A DNA stretch of 64,000 nt, from assembly GCA_017849455.1 (NCBI GenBank), contig JAFIGX010000011.1, forward strand, positions 62,001-126,000. Reading direction: 5' to 3'. The stretch's first letter is position 1. Every line of letters starts with the position of its first letter. Position numbers and translations under genes: made by a program. The DNA is from Pseudobacter sp. (GTDB lineage: Bacteria; Bacteroidota; Bacteroidia; Chitinophagales; Chitinophagaceae). The notes beneath the pieces were generated by a model. That model worked only from the letters and a program-made list of their open reading frames with translations. It was not told where the DNA came from and did no database searches. This document shows positions 24,214-33,254 of this stretch, one piece after another.

Positions 24214-25773
24214 ATGCTCCGTCAGGAATTGGTCCGTATACTCGAATCGCACACTTCGCCCTGGGACCTGATCGTGACCGGTGGTGGGGCTACCGGCCTG
24301 GGAGCCGCTGTAGACGCAGCTTCCAGAGGATACTCCACCATACTCTTCGAACAGGATGATTTTGCGAAAGGCACCTCTTCACGATCTACCAAACTGGTTC
24401 ATGGCGGTGTGCGTTACCTGCAACAGGGTAATATCAAACTGGTGATGGAAGCCCTGCGAGAAAGAGGCACCCTGAAAAAAAATGCCCCACACCTGGTAAA
24501 AAATCAATCCTTCGTAGTACCCAATTACAAATGGTGGGAAGGGCCTTACTATGGACTGGGACTGAAAGTATACGACTGGATGAGCGGCAGCCTGGGGTTG
24601 GGAACCTCCGAATGGCTATCGACCGAAGAAGTGCTGCAACTTGCTCCCACACTCGATGCAGAGGGGTTGAGAGGCGGTGTGCTGTATCACGACGGGCAAT
24701 TCGATGATGCGAGGCTCGCCATCAACCTTGCACAAACGGTAACAGAACAAGGCGGCGTGGCATTGAATTATTTCAAAGTAGTGGGATTCCTGAAAATGGC
24801 CGGTAAGATCGTAGGTGTACAGGTGAGGGACCAGATCAGCGGAAAAGAGTATGAGGTAAGCGGTCAGGTAGTGATCAATGCCACCGGTGTTTTCTCGGAT
24901 GCAGTACAACACCTGGATGATCCGGAAAAACCGGTCAGCATTTCACCCAGTCAGGGTATCCATATAGTGCTCGACAAAGAATTCCTTCCGGGAGATGCGG
25001 CCATCATGATCCCCCATACCGATGATGGCCGTGTATTGTTTGCGGTACCCTGGCATAACAAGATCATCATCGGCACTACGGATACGGCCGTCGATACCAT
25101 CGAAGCCGAGCCATTGGCCCTTCGTGAAGAGGTCGATTTCATATTGGAACATGCCGCCCGTTATCTCACCAAAGATCCGTCGGAAGCTGATGTGAAGAGT
25201 ATCTTCGCCGGGCTGCGACCGTTGGTGAAAAGCAGCACGAAGAAAACCGCCGAGATCTCCCGGGACCACTCCATTATCATTTCCGAAAGCGGGCTTATCA
25301 GCATCCTCGGTGGCAAGTGGACCACTTACCGCAAAATGGCGGAAGATGTAGTGAATACTGCAGCTATCCATGCGCTACTGCCTTACCGGGAATGTATCAC
25401 GAAAGATCTGCCAGTACACGGAGCACAGGCAACGGACGATTTCAGTACCAGCGATTATTATTACGGTACCGACAAACCATCGATCGACAGGTTGATCGCT
25501 GATCGTCCCGAGCTGGCCACTCCCCTGCATCCTGCACTTCCCTATACCAAGGCGATGGTGGTATGGGCAGTACAGCAGGAGATGTGCATGACGGTGGAAG
25601 ATGCGCTGAGCCGGAGAACAAGGGCCCTGTTGCTCGATGCAAAAGCCGCCATGGAAGCGGCGCCGGCAGTGGCGGAACTGATGGCCGCCGGTTTGCAGCA
25701 GGATAACGACTGGGTCCAAAATCAGATAAACGCTTTTCAAAAAGTAGCAGTGAATTATTTGCCGCGGCGATAA
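24214..25773 (+). CDS. glpD: Glycerol-3-phosphate dehydrogenase (FAD-dependent)
   Basis: A 519-residue flavoprotein that oxidises sn-glycerol 3-phosphate to dihydroxyacetone phosphate and passes electrons to the quinone pool at the inner membrane. The FAD-binding GGGATGLG motif is at residues 23-30, with the family stretches GTSSRSTKLVHGGVRYL (about 53-69), GIHIVLD, and the late GGKWTTYRKMAEDV. A C-terminal ~120-residue domain follows, as in GlpD/GlpA. No glpK or glpF lies nearby, so it is a single-gene unit. Its stop lies three bases from the stop of the facing aminotransferase gene. Confidence 0.95.
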   Translation: MLRQELVRILESHTSPWDLIVTGGGATGLGAAVDAASRGYSTILFEQDDFAKGTSSRSTKLVHGGVRYLQQGNIKLVMEALRERGTLKKNAPHLVKNQSFVVPNYKWWEGPYYGLGLKVYDWMSGSLGLGTSEWLSTEEVLQLAPTLDAEGLRGGVLYHDGQFDDARLAINLAQTVTEQGGVALNYFKVVGFLKMAGKIVGVQVRDQISGKEYEVSGQVVINATGVFSDAVQHLDDPEKPVSISPSQGIHIVLDKEFLPGDAAIMIPHTDDGRVLFAVPWHNKIIIGTTDTAVDTIEAEPLALREEVDFILEHAARYLTKDPSEADVKSIFAGLRPLVKSSTKKTAEISRDHSIIISESGLISILGGKWTTYRKMAEDVVNTAAIHALLPYRECITKDLPVHGAQATDDFSTSDYYYGTDKPSIDRLIADRPELATPLHPALPYTKAMVVWAVQQEMCMTVEDALSRRTRALLLDAKAAMEAAPAVAELMAAGLQQDNDWVQNQINAFQKVAVNYLPRR

Positions 25774-25776
25774 ATG

Positions 25777-26967
25777 CTAATCGGAGATTGCCTTCAAAAT
25801 GATCTTGCAGGCTTTCCTGATCTCTTTCAATGTGATCGTCAATGGCGGCGCGATCCGCAAGCAATTTGGCGCAAACAGGAACCAGTCCGTCAATACCCTT
25901 TCTCCGTCGATACCCTCAATACAGGCATCGATGACTTTTTTATTGGCTTCGAAACTGTCGAATTCGACGGCCATCAGCAATCCATTGGAGCGGACAGCTT
26001 TTATTTTCGGATGCTGTAACAATTGATGGAACAATAATTCTTTCCGGGGCACCTGTTCGGGGATGTTTTCTTTCAACAGGACTTTAAATGCTGCCATGCC
26101 TGCTGCACAGCAAACAGGATGTCCCCCGAAAGTGGTGATATGTCCCAGCACCGGATCTTTCGTAAGGCGGCCCATGAGTTTTCTCCTCGCCACAAAAGCG
26201 CCCAGGGGCATACCGCCACCCAACGCTTTTCCCAACAGTAAAATATCAGGCACCACTTTGAATTGTTCAAATCCCCAAAGCTCCCCTGTTCTTCCGAAAC
26301 CTGCCTGTATCTCATCCAGCACCAGCAGAGCGCCTGTGGCCCGGCATTTCTGCTGCAAGGCTTTCATCCAGCTCTTCGAAGGTGTGATTACGCCGGCCTC
26401 CGCCTGGATGCTCTCTGCGATCACACAGGCTGTGCGTTCTGTAATGGCATCGATCGATGCCATGGAATTATACTCGAGATGCAATATATCCGGGAGGAGC
26501 GGACGGAAAGCATTTCTCCAGTATTCATCGCCCATCACGCTCAATGCGCCCTGGGTAGAACCATGATAGCTCTGTTTGAATGCAATGATCTGTGTTCTGC
26601 CGGTAGCCCGTTTGGCCAGCTTCATGGCCCCTTCTGTGGCCTCAGCGCCCGAATTGGTGAAATAAACGGAATTGAGTGAATTGGGTAAATGGTCGGTCAG
26701 CAGTTTCGCATATTGCACCTGTGGCGTTTCCACCATTTCACCGTAGACCAACAGGTGGAGGTAATCGTCGAGCTGCTTTTTGATCGCCCTGATCACTTTG
26801 GGATGGCGATGGCCGATATTGCATACGCTGATGCCGGCAATGAGGTCGGTATATTCCCGGCCTTTGACATCCCATAACCGGCTGCCTTCGGCCTTTACGA
26901 TCTCCAGTGCCAGCGGCGCCGGGGAGGTTTGCGCCACATGGCGCAAAAATAATTCCCGTTGATTCAT
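25777..26967 (-). CDS. Class III aminotransferase
   Basis: A 396-residue PLP enzyme of the acetylornithine/4-aminobutyrate aminotransferase family. Visible features are the phosphate-binding NSGAEATEGAMKLAKR (about residues 105-120), D218-E219-x-Q221 (DEIQAGFGRTGE) for the pyridine ring, and the Schiff-base K247 in GKALGGGMP. It is separate from argD (55782-56942) and differs from it in keeping the standard DExQ. The substrate cannot be set from sequence. The ATG at 26967 is used because the longer frame would run into the divergent promoter shared with the carbonic anhydrase gene. Confidence 0.88.
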   Translation of the reverse strand: MNQRELFLRHVAQTSPAPLALEIVKAEGSRLWDVKGREYTDLIAGISVCNIGHRHPKVIRAIKKQLDDYLHLLVYGEMVETPQVQYAKLLTDHLPNSLNSVYFTNSGAEATEGAMKLAKRATGRTQIIAFKQSYHGSTQGALSVMGDEYWRNAFRPLLPDILHLEYNSMASIDAITERTACVIAESIQAEAGVITPSKSWMKALQQKCRATGALLVLDEIQAGFGRTGELWGFEQFKVVPDILLLGKALGGGMPLGAFVARRKLMGRLTKDPVLGHITTFGGHPVCCAAGMAAFKVLLKENIPEQVPRKELLFHQLLQHPKIKAVRSNGLLMAVEFDSFEANKKVIDACIEGIDGERVLTDWFLFAPNCLRIAPPLTITLKEIRKACKIILKAISD

Positions 26968-26981
26968 GGCACAAAGAACGT

Positions 26982-26989
26982 TAAATTTG
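26982..26989 (+). promoter_or_regulatory. Promoter -7 element of the gamma carbonic anhydrase gene
   Basis: TAAATTTG at 26982-26989 is an exact TAnnTTTG match, predicting a start near 26995, about 17 bases before the ATG at 27012. It lies in the 44-base divergent gap with the aminotransferase gene. Confidence 0.55.
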
Positions 26990-27011
26990 TAGTGCACCAA
27001 AAATCAACTTT

Positions 27012-27539
27012 ATGCCTGTCATATTGCATGTAGATGGAATCTACCCTCAGTTCGGCGACAACTGTTTCATTGCTCCCAATGCTACTATTGTAGGTGATGT
27101 TGTAATGGGCCACGATGGAAGTATCTGGTTCAATGCCGTTGTACGCGGAGATGTGAACAGTATCCGGATAGGCAATAAGGTAAATATCCAGGATGGAGCT
27201 GTGATCCATTGTACATACAAGAAAACCAAGACCATCATCGGCAGCAATGTATCTATCGGTCATAATGCTATTGTGCATGGCTGCACCATTGAAGACAATG
27301 TGTTAATTGGGATGGGCGCCATCATAATGGACAATGCCGTGATCAAATCCAATACGATCATTGCAGCCGGGGCAGTGGTATCGGAAGGGACTACCGTACC
27401 GAGCGGCACCATCTTCGCAGGCATTCCCGCCAGGAAGCTGAAAGATATTGACGCATCTCAAATCACCGGCGAAATAGATAGAGTAGCAAACAATTACGTA
27501 CGTTATGCCGACTGGTTCCGCGACCAGGTGACAGGTTAA
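27012..27539 (+). CDS. Gamma carbonic anhydrase family protein
   Basis: A 175-residue left-handed beta-helix protein made of hexapeptide repeats (for example IVGDVV, IRIGNK, TIIGSN, VLIGMG). The three zinc-ligand histidines of the Cam/CamH type are present at H66, H84 and H89, along with R45 and D47 (VVRGDVNSI) and Q60. The active unit is a trimer with zinc between subunits. Family members hydrate CO2 or lack activity; here the zinc set is complete. It is divergent from the class III aminotransferase gene. Confidence 0.9.
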   Translation: MPVILHVDGIYPQFGDNCFIAPNATIVGDVVMGHDGSIWFNAVVRGDVNSIRIGNKVNIQDGAVIHCTYKKTKTIIGSNVSIGHNAIVHGCTIEDNVLIGMGAIIMDNAVIKSNTIIAAGAVVSEGTTVPSGTIFAGIPARKLKDIDASQITGEIDRVANNYVRYADWFRDQVTG

Positions 27540-27615
27540 ATTACCCCCGCCCTATTGCAACTGTGGGATAATATTTATAGTTTTAAATACGTTTAACCGG
27601 TAGAAGAATACGCTT

Positions 27616-27795
27616 ATGAAAACAGCCCGTCTTATCGTATTGATTACAGCCTGCGCCTTCCTTCTTACAACCGGCACATCCTGTGGTATCTTTGGTGGAG
27701 CTAAATCCGGCTGTCCGAGCAATGGGAAAAATGTAGGGGCAGAAAGGATCCTGAGCGGGGAGAAAATACCCAAGGCCCGGAAATTCAAAGCTTAG
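27616..27795 (+). CDS. Small exported protein of 59 residues
   Basis: An ATG at 27616 opens a 59-codon frame to TAG at 27793. It starts MKTARLIVLITACAFLLTTG, a good export signal, with a cysteine just after (TSCG) that could be lipidated although the lipobox is imperfect. The mature part has a second cysteine, a SGCPSNGKNVGAERILSG stretch and a basic tail. Short Bacteroidota proteins with a CPxNGKNVGAE-like core are familiar, but I know of no function. It lies between the carbonic anhydrase gene and the 110-residue protein gene, on the same strand. Confidence 0.7.
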   Translation: MKTARLIVLITACAFLLTTGTSCGIFGGAKSGCPSNGKNVGAERILSGEKIPKARKFKA

Positions 27796-27843
27796 CCTCA
27801 ACGGCACCGGTACAACGTAGTAGTCAACCTAAATCCGTATTAT

Positions 27844-28176
27844 ATGAGCCTCACGCTACGTACCGACTTCGGCTGTACCGAAGCCATCATCGACGACGAT
27901 TGCGGCCTCAAACGCTTCTATGAAGTGGCCAACATTCTCACCGACGACCTCGATATCCGTTTCACGAAAAAAGAAGATGATTTTGACACCCTCGTATGGC
28001 ATTTCCTGTACAGGGGCCACCTGCTTACGCTTCATTATAATATCTACACAGGCATCTCGATCTATCCGCTGAAATTCCGTGAAGCGCCGAGAAAAGATAA
28101 TGATGCAGTGGTCGAGGTGGCAAAATTTTTGGAAAACAGGCTGCTGATCCACCGGGCCAGGCGTTATACTTCTTAG
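27844..28176 (+). CDS. Conserved small cytoplasmic protein, function unknown
   Basis: A 110-residue soluble protein without signal peptide, predicted alpha/beta, with a central run of beta strands (TLVWHFLYRGHLLTLHYNIY). I do not recognise the family. The gene lies 48 bases after the small exported protein gene on the same strand, and its stop is nine bases from that of the facing rsgA gene. Codon use and clean start make it a likely real gene. Confidence 0.7.
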   Translation: MSLTLRTDFGCTEAIIDDDCGLKRFYEVANILTDDLDIRFTKKEDDFDTLVWHFLYRGHLLTLHYNIYTGISIYPLKFREAPRKDNDAVVEVAKFLENRLLIHRARRYTS

Positions 28177-28185
28177 CCCTCTTTC

Positions 28186-29112
28186 CTAGTATCCTTTATC
28201 CTCTATCGATTCCAGAATATTGTAATAGCTCACATACCGGTCCTCGTGAATGAGGCCCTCAGCCACCGCATTTTTCACGGCACAGCCCGGTTCGTTGATA
28301 TGTAAGCAATTGTTGAACTGGCATTGCACTATCAGTTTCGCCATCTCAGGAAAATAATGCGATAGCTCCTGCCGGGAAATGTCTACCAGCCCAAATTCCC
28401 GAACACCGGGCGTGTCGATCACGCTTCCTCCGAAAGGAAGATCGAACATTTCCGCAAAGGTGGTAGTGTGCAATCCCTTGCCGCTCCAGCCGCTCACATC
28501 CTGTGTCTTCAATTTCATTTCCGGGAAGATATGGTTGATGAAAGTGGATTTGCCAACGCCCGAATGGCCACTGATCAGTGTGGTCTTGTGCTGCAGCAGG
28601 TCTTTCACAGACTGTACTCCTTCATCTTTCTGCAAAGACATCAGTATTACTCGGTAGCCAATGGCTTCATATATCGCCGACCAGTCCCCGAACTTTTCAA
28701 GTTCTTTCTTTTTATAGAGATCGGCTTTATTGAAAACGAGGATGGCAGGCACATGGTACGCTTCACAGGTAACCAGGAACCGGTCGATGAAACCTTGCGA
28801 TGTTTTGGGTTCTTTCAACGTTGCAAACAATAACGACTGATCGATATTGGCGGCAACGATCTGGTGCTGTTTTTTATGCGAAGGGGATTGACGGTTGATA
28901 TAATTGCGCCTTGGCAGGATCTCCCGGACCATCGCAGTGTCTTCAGCGTCATTCTCCGGCTCGATGGCCACCTCATCGCCTACTGCCAGGGGATTGGTGG
29001 AGGTGATATCATCGATCTTGAATACGCCTTTGATCCGGGAATTGTAAAAACGGCCGTTATCGGCCTTTACAATATACCAGCTTCCGGTGGATTTATATAC
29101 GATTCCTCTCAT
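28186..29112 (-). CDS. rsgA: Ribosome small subunit maturation GTPase RsgA
   Basis: A 308-residue circularly permuted GTPase that helps the late maturation of the 30S subunit. An OB-fold covers residues ~1-70. The motifs come in permuted order: G4 NKAD (128-131), then G1 GHSGVGKST (182-190), then G3 DTPG (233-236). The C-terminal zinc finger keeps its ligands C264, C269, H271 and C277. Upstream is a 78-base gap that holds a 9-base tandem-word repeat (29115-29165). Confidence 0.96.
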   Translation of the reverse strand: MRGIVYKSTGSWYIVKADNGRFYNSRIKGVFKIDDITSTNPLAVGDEVAIEPENDAEDTAMVREILPRRNYINRQSPSHKKQHQIVAANIDQSLLFATLKEPKTSQGFIDRFLVTCEAYHVPAILVFNKADLYKKKELEKFGDWSAIYEAIGYRVILMSLQKDEGVQSVKDLLQHKTTLISGHSGVGKSTFINHIFPEMKLKTQDVSGWSGKGLHTTTFAEMFDLPFGGSVIDTPGVREFGLVDISRQELSHYFPEMAKLIVQCQFNNCLHINEPGCAVKNAVAEGLIHEDRYVSYYNILESIEDKGY

Positions 29113-29114
29113 TG

Positions 29115-29165
29115 TCTGAACTGGGATTGATGGGATGGATGAGATGGATGGGATAATGAGATCGC
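29115..29165. repeat. 9-base tandem-word repeat upstream of rsgA (element D)
   Basis: Just before the rsgA ATG (minus strand), the plus strand reads as successive 9-base words close to GGGATGGAT (GGGATTGAT, GGGATGGAT, GAGATGGAT, GGGATAATG). Unlike the elements at 3381, 31996 and 55648, only one arm is visible, so it may be a half-element. No terminator is formed. Confidence 0.5.
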
Positions 29166-29190
29166 TGTAAACATTGGTCTGTTTTCAGTC

Positions 29191-30198
29191 TCAAGGGAAT
29201 TTTCTGAATATGGTATAACGTAGTGCAATCTCCAGCAAAAGTAAGATAGCGGCGGCAATAGCGAATGGAAAGAATTTTTCGGTGTAACGTTTCAGGGCCG
29301 TTACCTCTATCTTCGATTTTTCGAGTTGATCTATCTCGCGGTAAATTCCATTGAGACTTTCATTATCCCTTGCACGAAAATAGAGCCCGCCCGTTTCATC
29401 GGCGATCATCCGCAGCAATTTCTCTCCTATATTCACTTTCTGCTGCCGGACCACAACGCCACCGGCGCCATCTGGCATCGGCACAGGCGCATAGCCATCG
29501 GTGCCTACACCGATCGTATACACACGGATGTTATAGGCTTTGGCCAGCTCCTTGGCGGCCAGCGGATCGATACGCCCGCCCTGGTCCTCACCGTCGGTGA
29601 GGAGGATGATCACTTTCGATTTTGTTTTTGAATCCTTGAGCCGGCCCACGCTCACACCGAGACCATCCCCAATGGCCGTTCCATCTTCCAGAACGCCACG
29701 TTGAATATTATAGATCTGTGATTTCAGCACCGTCTTGTCCGTAGTGAGTGGCACCAGGGTAAAACTTTCACCGGAGAAGATCACCACACCGATGCGGTCG
29801 GTAGGGCGCTGGTCCACGAAATTGGCGGCCACCTGCTTGGCAGCTTCCAGCCTGTTCGGCAGAAGGTCCTGTGCGAACATGCTCCCACTCACGTCGAGGC
29901 AAAGGATGATATCGATCCCCTCACCTGTTTTCAATTCCTCGTCGTTCCTTGTTTGAGGGCGCGCCAATGCGATGATGATACAGATAATAGCCAGTAACCG
30001 TATTACGAAAAGTGAATGACGCAACAGGTTTTTCCAGGAACTGTTCTTCCGGAAGCCGGCAACTGTAGAGACAGTGATAACCCCCTGTTGACTGTTGCTG
30101 CTTTTGAGATACCAATAGATCATCAATGGCAGCAAAGCCAGCAGCGCAAATGCCGAAGGATAGGCGAATTCGATATGTTGATACCAGTTGTACAACAA
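29191..30198 (-). CDS. batA: VWA-domain membrane protein BatA
   Basis: A 335-residue inner-membrane protein with two N-terminal helices (about residues 12-31 and 62-79), a von Willebrand A domain (~95-290) and a C-terminal helix (~312-330). The MIDAS motif D102-x-S104-x-S106 (DVSGS) and the LTDGEDQGG strand are intact. Bat proteins work with MoxR ATPases and are linked to envelope stress tolerance in Bacteroidota and spirochaetes, though the mechanism is unclear. It is the last gene of the moxR-DUF58-batD-like-batA run and is separated from its upstream neighbour by three bases. No batB, batC or batE gene follows. Confidence 0.92.
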   Translation of the reverse strand: MLYNWYQHIEFAYPSAFALLALLPLMIYWYLKSSNSQQGVITVSTVAGFRKNSSWKNLLRHSLFVIRLLAIICIIIALARPQTRNDEELKTGEGIDIILCLDVSGSMFAQDLLPNRLEAAKQVAANFVDQRPTDRIGVVIFSGESFTLVPLTTDKTVLKSQIYNIQRGVLEDGTAIGDGLGVSVGRLKDSKTKSKVIILLTDGEDQGGRIDPLAAKELAKAYNIRVYTIGVGTDGYAPVPMPDGAGGVVVRQQKVNIGEKLLRMIADETGGLYFRARDNESLNGIYREIDQLEKSKIEVTALKRYTEKFFPFAIAAAILLLLEIALRYTIFRKFP

Positions 30199-30201
30199 TT
30201 G

Positions 30202-31098
30202 TCAGGTGATATTATTAAGTGTTGTAATGGCCGTTCTGATGCTATTGAAATTTCTTTCATTATCCGCCCTTTCGGGTTGATAGCGGGCAAACTTCACGAA
30301 GTCCGCTATTTGCAGGGCTTCGGATAATTGACGGAACTGCTCTTTCTCCATCGGCAGTTGTTTCAATTGCATGATCAGCTCTTCATTGGTCTTTTCCAAT
30401 GAAGCGATCTTCAGTTTGCGCATTACGAAAACCCGCAGCACGTCGTTCAGTTGCGTATAATATTTTTTTATTTCTCCATTCTGTTGTAAGCTACTTTTCT
30501 GAAGCTGGTCGAGCGACTGCATCGCTTCTTCATAAGGTGTCAGTTGCGGCACTGCCTGTACTTCGGCCTTGATCTTTTTCTTCGGCCAAAGCAGGTATAC
30601 GATCAACGCAATGGCTATCAGGGTCCCTCCCGCAATGATCCAGGGTATATGGCTCATAGAAGGGTTGGGAACTTCAATGATCTCTTTGATATCACGATAA
30701 TCTTCCTCGGGATTGAACGGAGTATAGGCAACCTCGAGGCCAACCGTATCGGTCAGGTACGATTTCTTGTTCACTTTCACACTCAGCCTGGGGATCACCC
30801 ACTGGCCGGAATCGAAGCTGGTGAGGGTAAGTTGTTGAATCACTTTCTTACCGTCCACTCCTTCGATGGTATCGACCTTGCCTCTTTCCAGTATTTCAAA
30901 ATGAGGGATGGTGTCTATGCTGGCCCAGTCGATGCTTGCCCCCAGTGGTGCACGCAGATCGAGCAGTAATTGTACAGGTTCACCGATCAGGATCCTGTCC
31001 TTGTCGAGGGATGCTTTAATCAACACCTGTGCCTGCACCGGCGATAAGATCGCCAGGAACACACAACACAGTATAATATAATGTACAGGGTTTTTCAT
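30202..31098 (-). CDS. BatD-like membrane-anchored protein
   Basis: A 298-residue protein with a signal peptide (ending SPVQAQ), an Ig-like beta domain (~25-130), one membrane helix (~155-171, after SHIPW) and a ~120-residue helical cytoplasmic tail. The VLIKASLDKDRILIGEPVQLLLDL opening and the late YEEAMQSLDQL region fit the short BatD/DUF4381-like partner of MoxR operons. It probably presents the periplasmic face of the complex formed with BatA. It is co-transcribed: three bases from batA and 21 from the DUF58 gene. Confidence 0.78.
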   Translation of the reverse strand: MKNPVHYIILCCVFLAILSPVQAQVLIKASLDKDRILIGEPVQLLLDLRAPLGASIDWASIDTIPHFEILERGKVDTIEGVDGKKVIQQLTLTSFDSGQWVIPRLSVKVNKKSYLTDTVGLEVAYTPFNPEEDYRDIKEIIEVPNPSMSHIPWIIAGGTLIAIALIVYLLWPKKKIKAEVQAVPQLTPYEEAMQSLDQLQKSSLQQNGEIKKYYTQLNDVLRVFVMRKLKIASLEKTNEELIMQLKQLPMEKEQFRQLSEALQIADFVKFARYQPERADNERNFNSIRTAITTLNNIT

Positions 31099-31119
31099 CT
31101 GGGCCTGATACCTTTCTTG

Positions 31120-31992
31120 TTATTTATTCCTTCCGATAAAGAATTTCTGCAACACTTTCACATAGTCTTCATCCGTGCGGATATGCAACAGCTCACAACC
31201 GGCATGTAGAAATACATTTTTGCAGTATTCCGTATGCCTGAAAAAAGCCTCCTGGTATTCCTGTCTCACCAGGAAATTGCCGGTGTCGATCCAGGACATT
31301 TGGCCACTTTCTGCGTCTTCCATGGTGGTGAGGCCGATGGTAGGAAGTTGCATGTCCATTTTATCATAGATCTTGATACCGATCACATCGTGTTTCCGTC
31401 CGGCCACTTTCAAAGGATCATTGAAACTGTTGTCGAGAAAATCGCTCAGCACGAACGCAATGCATTTCTGCCGCGTTGAATTGTTGAACCTTCTCAATGC
31501 TTCTCCCAGGTGCGTACCTTTTTGTTTCGGTTGCATGGTGAGCAGTTCCCGCACAATGTACAGCACATGGTCCCTTCCCTTTTTGGGGGGGATGAATTTC
31601 TCTACCTTATCACTGAAAAAGATAACACCTACTTTATCATTATTACTGATGGCCGAGAAAGCCAGCACCGCCGCGATCTCTGTTACCAGGTCTTTCTTGC
31701 GGGCATGTACAGTGCCGAATAAAGAGCTGGCGCTTACATCTACCAATAACATCACGGTGAGTTCCCGTTCTTCTTCGAATACTTTGCTGAAAGGATGGTT
31801 GAACCTGGCCGACACGTTCCAGTCGATGAACCTCGGATCATCGCCCGGGGTGTATTCCCTCACTTCCTTGAACAACATGCCCCTCCCCTTAAAAGCACTG
31901 TGGTACTCCCCGGTAAAGATATGCCGGGTGAGCTTCTTGCTCTTGATCTCCAGTTCACGGACCTTTTTGAGTATTTCGGCTGTTGTTAACAT
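31120..31992 (-). CDS. DUF58 domain protein (VWA-like) of the MoxR operon
   Basis: A 290-residue soluble protein with the DUF58 signature (FKEVREYTPGDDPRFIDWN, about residues 41-59) followed by a VWA-like fold whose MIDAS is altered to VDVSASS. It is the standard partner of MoxR AAA ATPases. The ATG at 31992 (MLTTAEILKKV) is the true start. The frame stays open 90 bases further up, but that part is the translated tandem-word hairpin at 31996-32089, not protein. It lies between moxR and the batD-like gene. Confidence 0.9.
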   Translation of the reverse strand: MLTTAEILKKVRELEIKSKKLTRHIFTGEYHSAFKGRGMLFKEVREYTPGDDPRFIDWNVSARFNHPFSKVFEEERELTVMLLVDVSASSLFGTVHARKKDLVTEIAAVLAFSAISNNDKVGVIFFSDKVEKFIPPKKGRDHVLYIVRELLTMQPKQKGTHLGEALRRFNNSTRQKCIAFVLSDFLDNSFNDPLKVAGRKHDVIGIKIYDKMDMQLPTIGLTTMEDAESGQMSWIDTGNFLVRQEYQEAFFRHTEYCKNVFLHAGCELLHIRTDEDYVKVLQKFFIGRNK

Positions 31993-31995
31993 AAT

Positions 31996-32089
31996 AGGAA
32001 GTTGGCAGTTTTCAGTTGGCAATTTGCAATTCGCAATTAGACTATCGGGTTCCAACTGCCCACTGTCAATTGCCAACTGCAAACTATTC
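31996..32089. repeat. Intergenic hairpin of 7-base tandem words (element B)
   Basis: The whole gap between moxR and the DUF58 gene is an imperfect inverted repeat. The left arm (31996-32040) is built from words such as AGTTGGC, AGTTTTC and AATTTGC; the right arm (32051-32089) from CCAACTG, CCCACTG and TCAATTG. The inner parts pair well (AATTGCCAACTG on the right with its complement on the left) and one arm is a word longer than the other. It lies inside an operon and could act as an mRNA stability or attenuation element. Confidence 0.65.
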
Positions 32090-33091
32090 CTACGGCACCT
32101 GTATCACGCGTAAAATATCATCGATCACATTCACCACATTCACATTCTCTGCTTCGGCTTCGTAGGTAAGTCCTACCCGGTGGCGCAGCACATCTTTGGA
32201 AATACTACGGATATCTTCCGGGATCACGAAGCCACGCTTATTGAGGAAGGCATGCGCTTTGGCCGCTAAAGCCAGGTTGATGCTGGCCCTCGGCGAACCT
32301 CCGTATGCGATCAATGGTTTGAGTTTATCCAGTTTATATTTTTCAGGGAAACGGGTGGCGAAAACGATATCGAGGATATAATTCTCTACTTTCTCATCCA
32401 TATAAACCTGCCGCACCAGTTCCCTGGCCTGTAATATTTCCTGCATGGATACCACGCGACCAACTTCAGGTTGTTTCATTCCCTGCACATTCTGCCTGAT
32501 GATGAGCTGTTCTTCTTCCTTGGCAGGATAGTCAACGATCACTTTCATGATGAAGCGGTCCTGCTGGGCTTCCGGCAAGGGATAAGTTCCTTCCTGTTCC
32601 AATGGGTTTTGTGTGGCCAGCACGAGGAAAGGTTCATCGAGCTTATGGGTCGTATCGCCGATGGTCACTTGCTTTTCCTGCATCGCTTCCAGTAAGGCGC
32701 TCTGCACTTTGGCCGGGGCGCGGTTGATCTCATCGGCCAGCACAAAATTGGCGAAGATGGGGCCTTTGCGAACGATGAACTCATTCTTTTGCTGATTATA
32801 GATCATAGTGCCGATCACGTCGGCAGGCAGCAGGTCGGGTGTAAACTGGATACGGCTGAATTTGCCATGAACGGCCTGTGCGAGCGATTTTATAGCCAGT
32901 GTCTTTGCCAGTCCGGGCACACCTTCCAACAAAACGTGGCCATTGCTCAGCAACCCGATGAGCAGCCTGTCGAGCATCTGGTGCTGGCCCACGATCACAC
33001 GGGAGGTCTCATCCCGTAAACGGTCAATAAAAACACTGTGATACTGTATCTTCTCATTGAGTTGACGAATATCGTCCGCTGTTAATACCAT
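32090..33091 (-). CDS. MoxR family AAA+ ATPase
   Basis: A 333-residue AAA+ chaperone of the MoxR proper type. Walker A is GVPGLAKT (57-64), Walker B ends in D120-E121 (FVLADEINRAP), and sensor 1 is ATQNP. The C-terminal lid carries the usual GGSPRASINL (sensor 2 Arg). It should remodel or insert cofactors into partner proteins with the VWA proteins encoded downstream. It is the first gene of the operon; the 163-base gap to nadE contains no clear promoter match. Confidence 0.95.
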   Translation of the reverse strand: MVLTADDIRQLNEKIQYHSVFIDRLRDETSRVIVGQHQMLDRLLIGLLSNGHVLLEGVPGLAKTLAIKSLAQAVHGKFSRIQFTPDLLPADVIGTMIYNQQKNEFIVRKGPIFANFVLADEINRAPAKVQSALLEAMQEKQVTIGDTTHKLDEPFLVLATQNPLEQEGTYPLPEAQQDRFIMKVIVDYPAKEEEQLIIRQNVQGMKQPEVGRVVSMQEILQARELVRQVYMDEKVENYILDIVFATRFPEKYKLDKLKPLIAYGGSPRASINLALAAKAHAFLNKRGFVIPEDIRSISKDVLRHRVGLTYEAEAENVNVVNVIDDILRVIQVP

Positions 33092-33254
33092 AAACCGGGT
33101 TTAGCATGAATGATTAAAACCAAGATATGAAAATACGAACAAAGCCGATGCAATATGCTTGCCAACTTGCCGGTCGCTTATCAAAAAAAGAAGGAAATAT
33201 GTTGACCGGCCGGCACAATAAAATAGCTTAAAAATAGTTGCGTAGACAGGGCAG

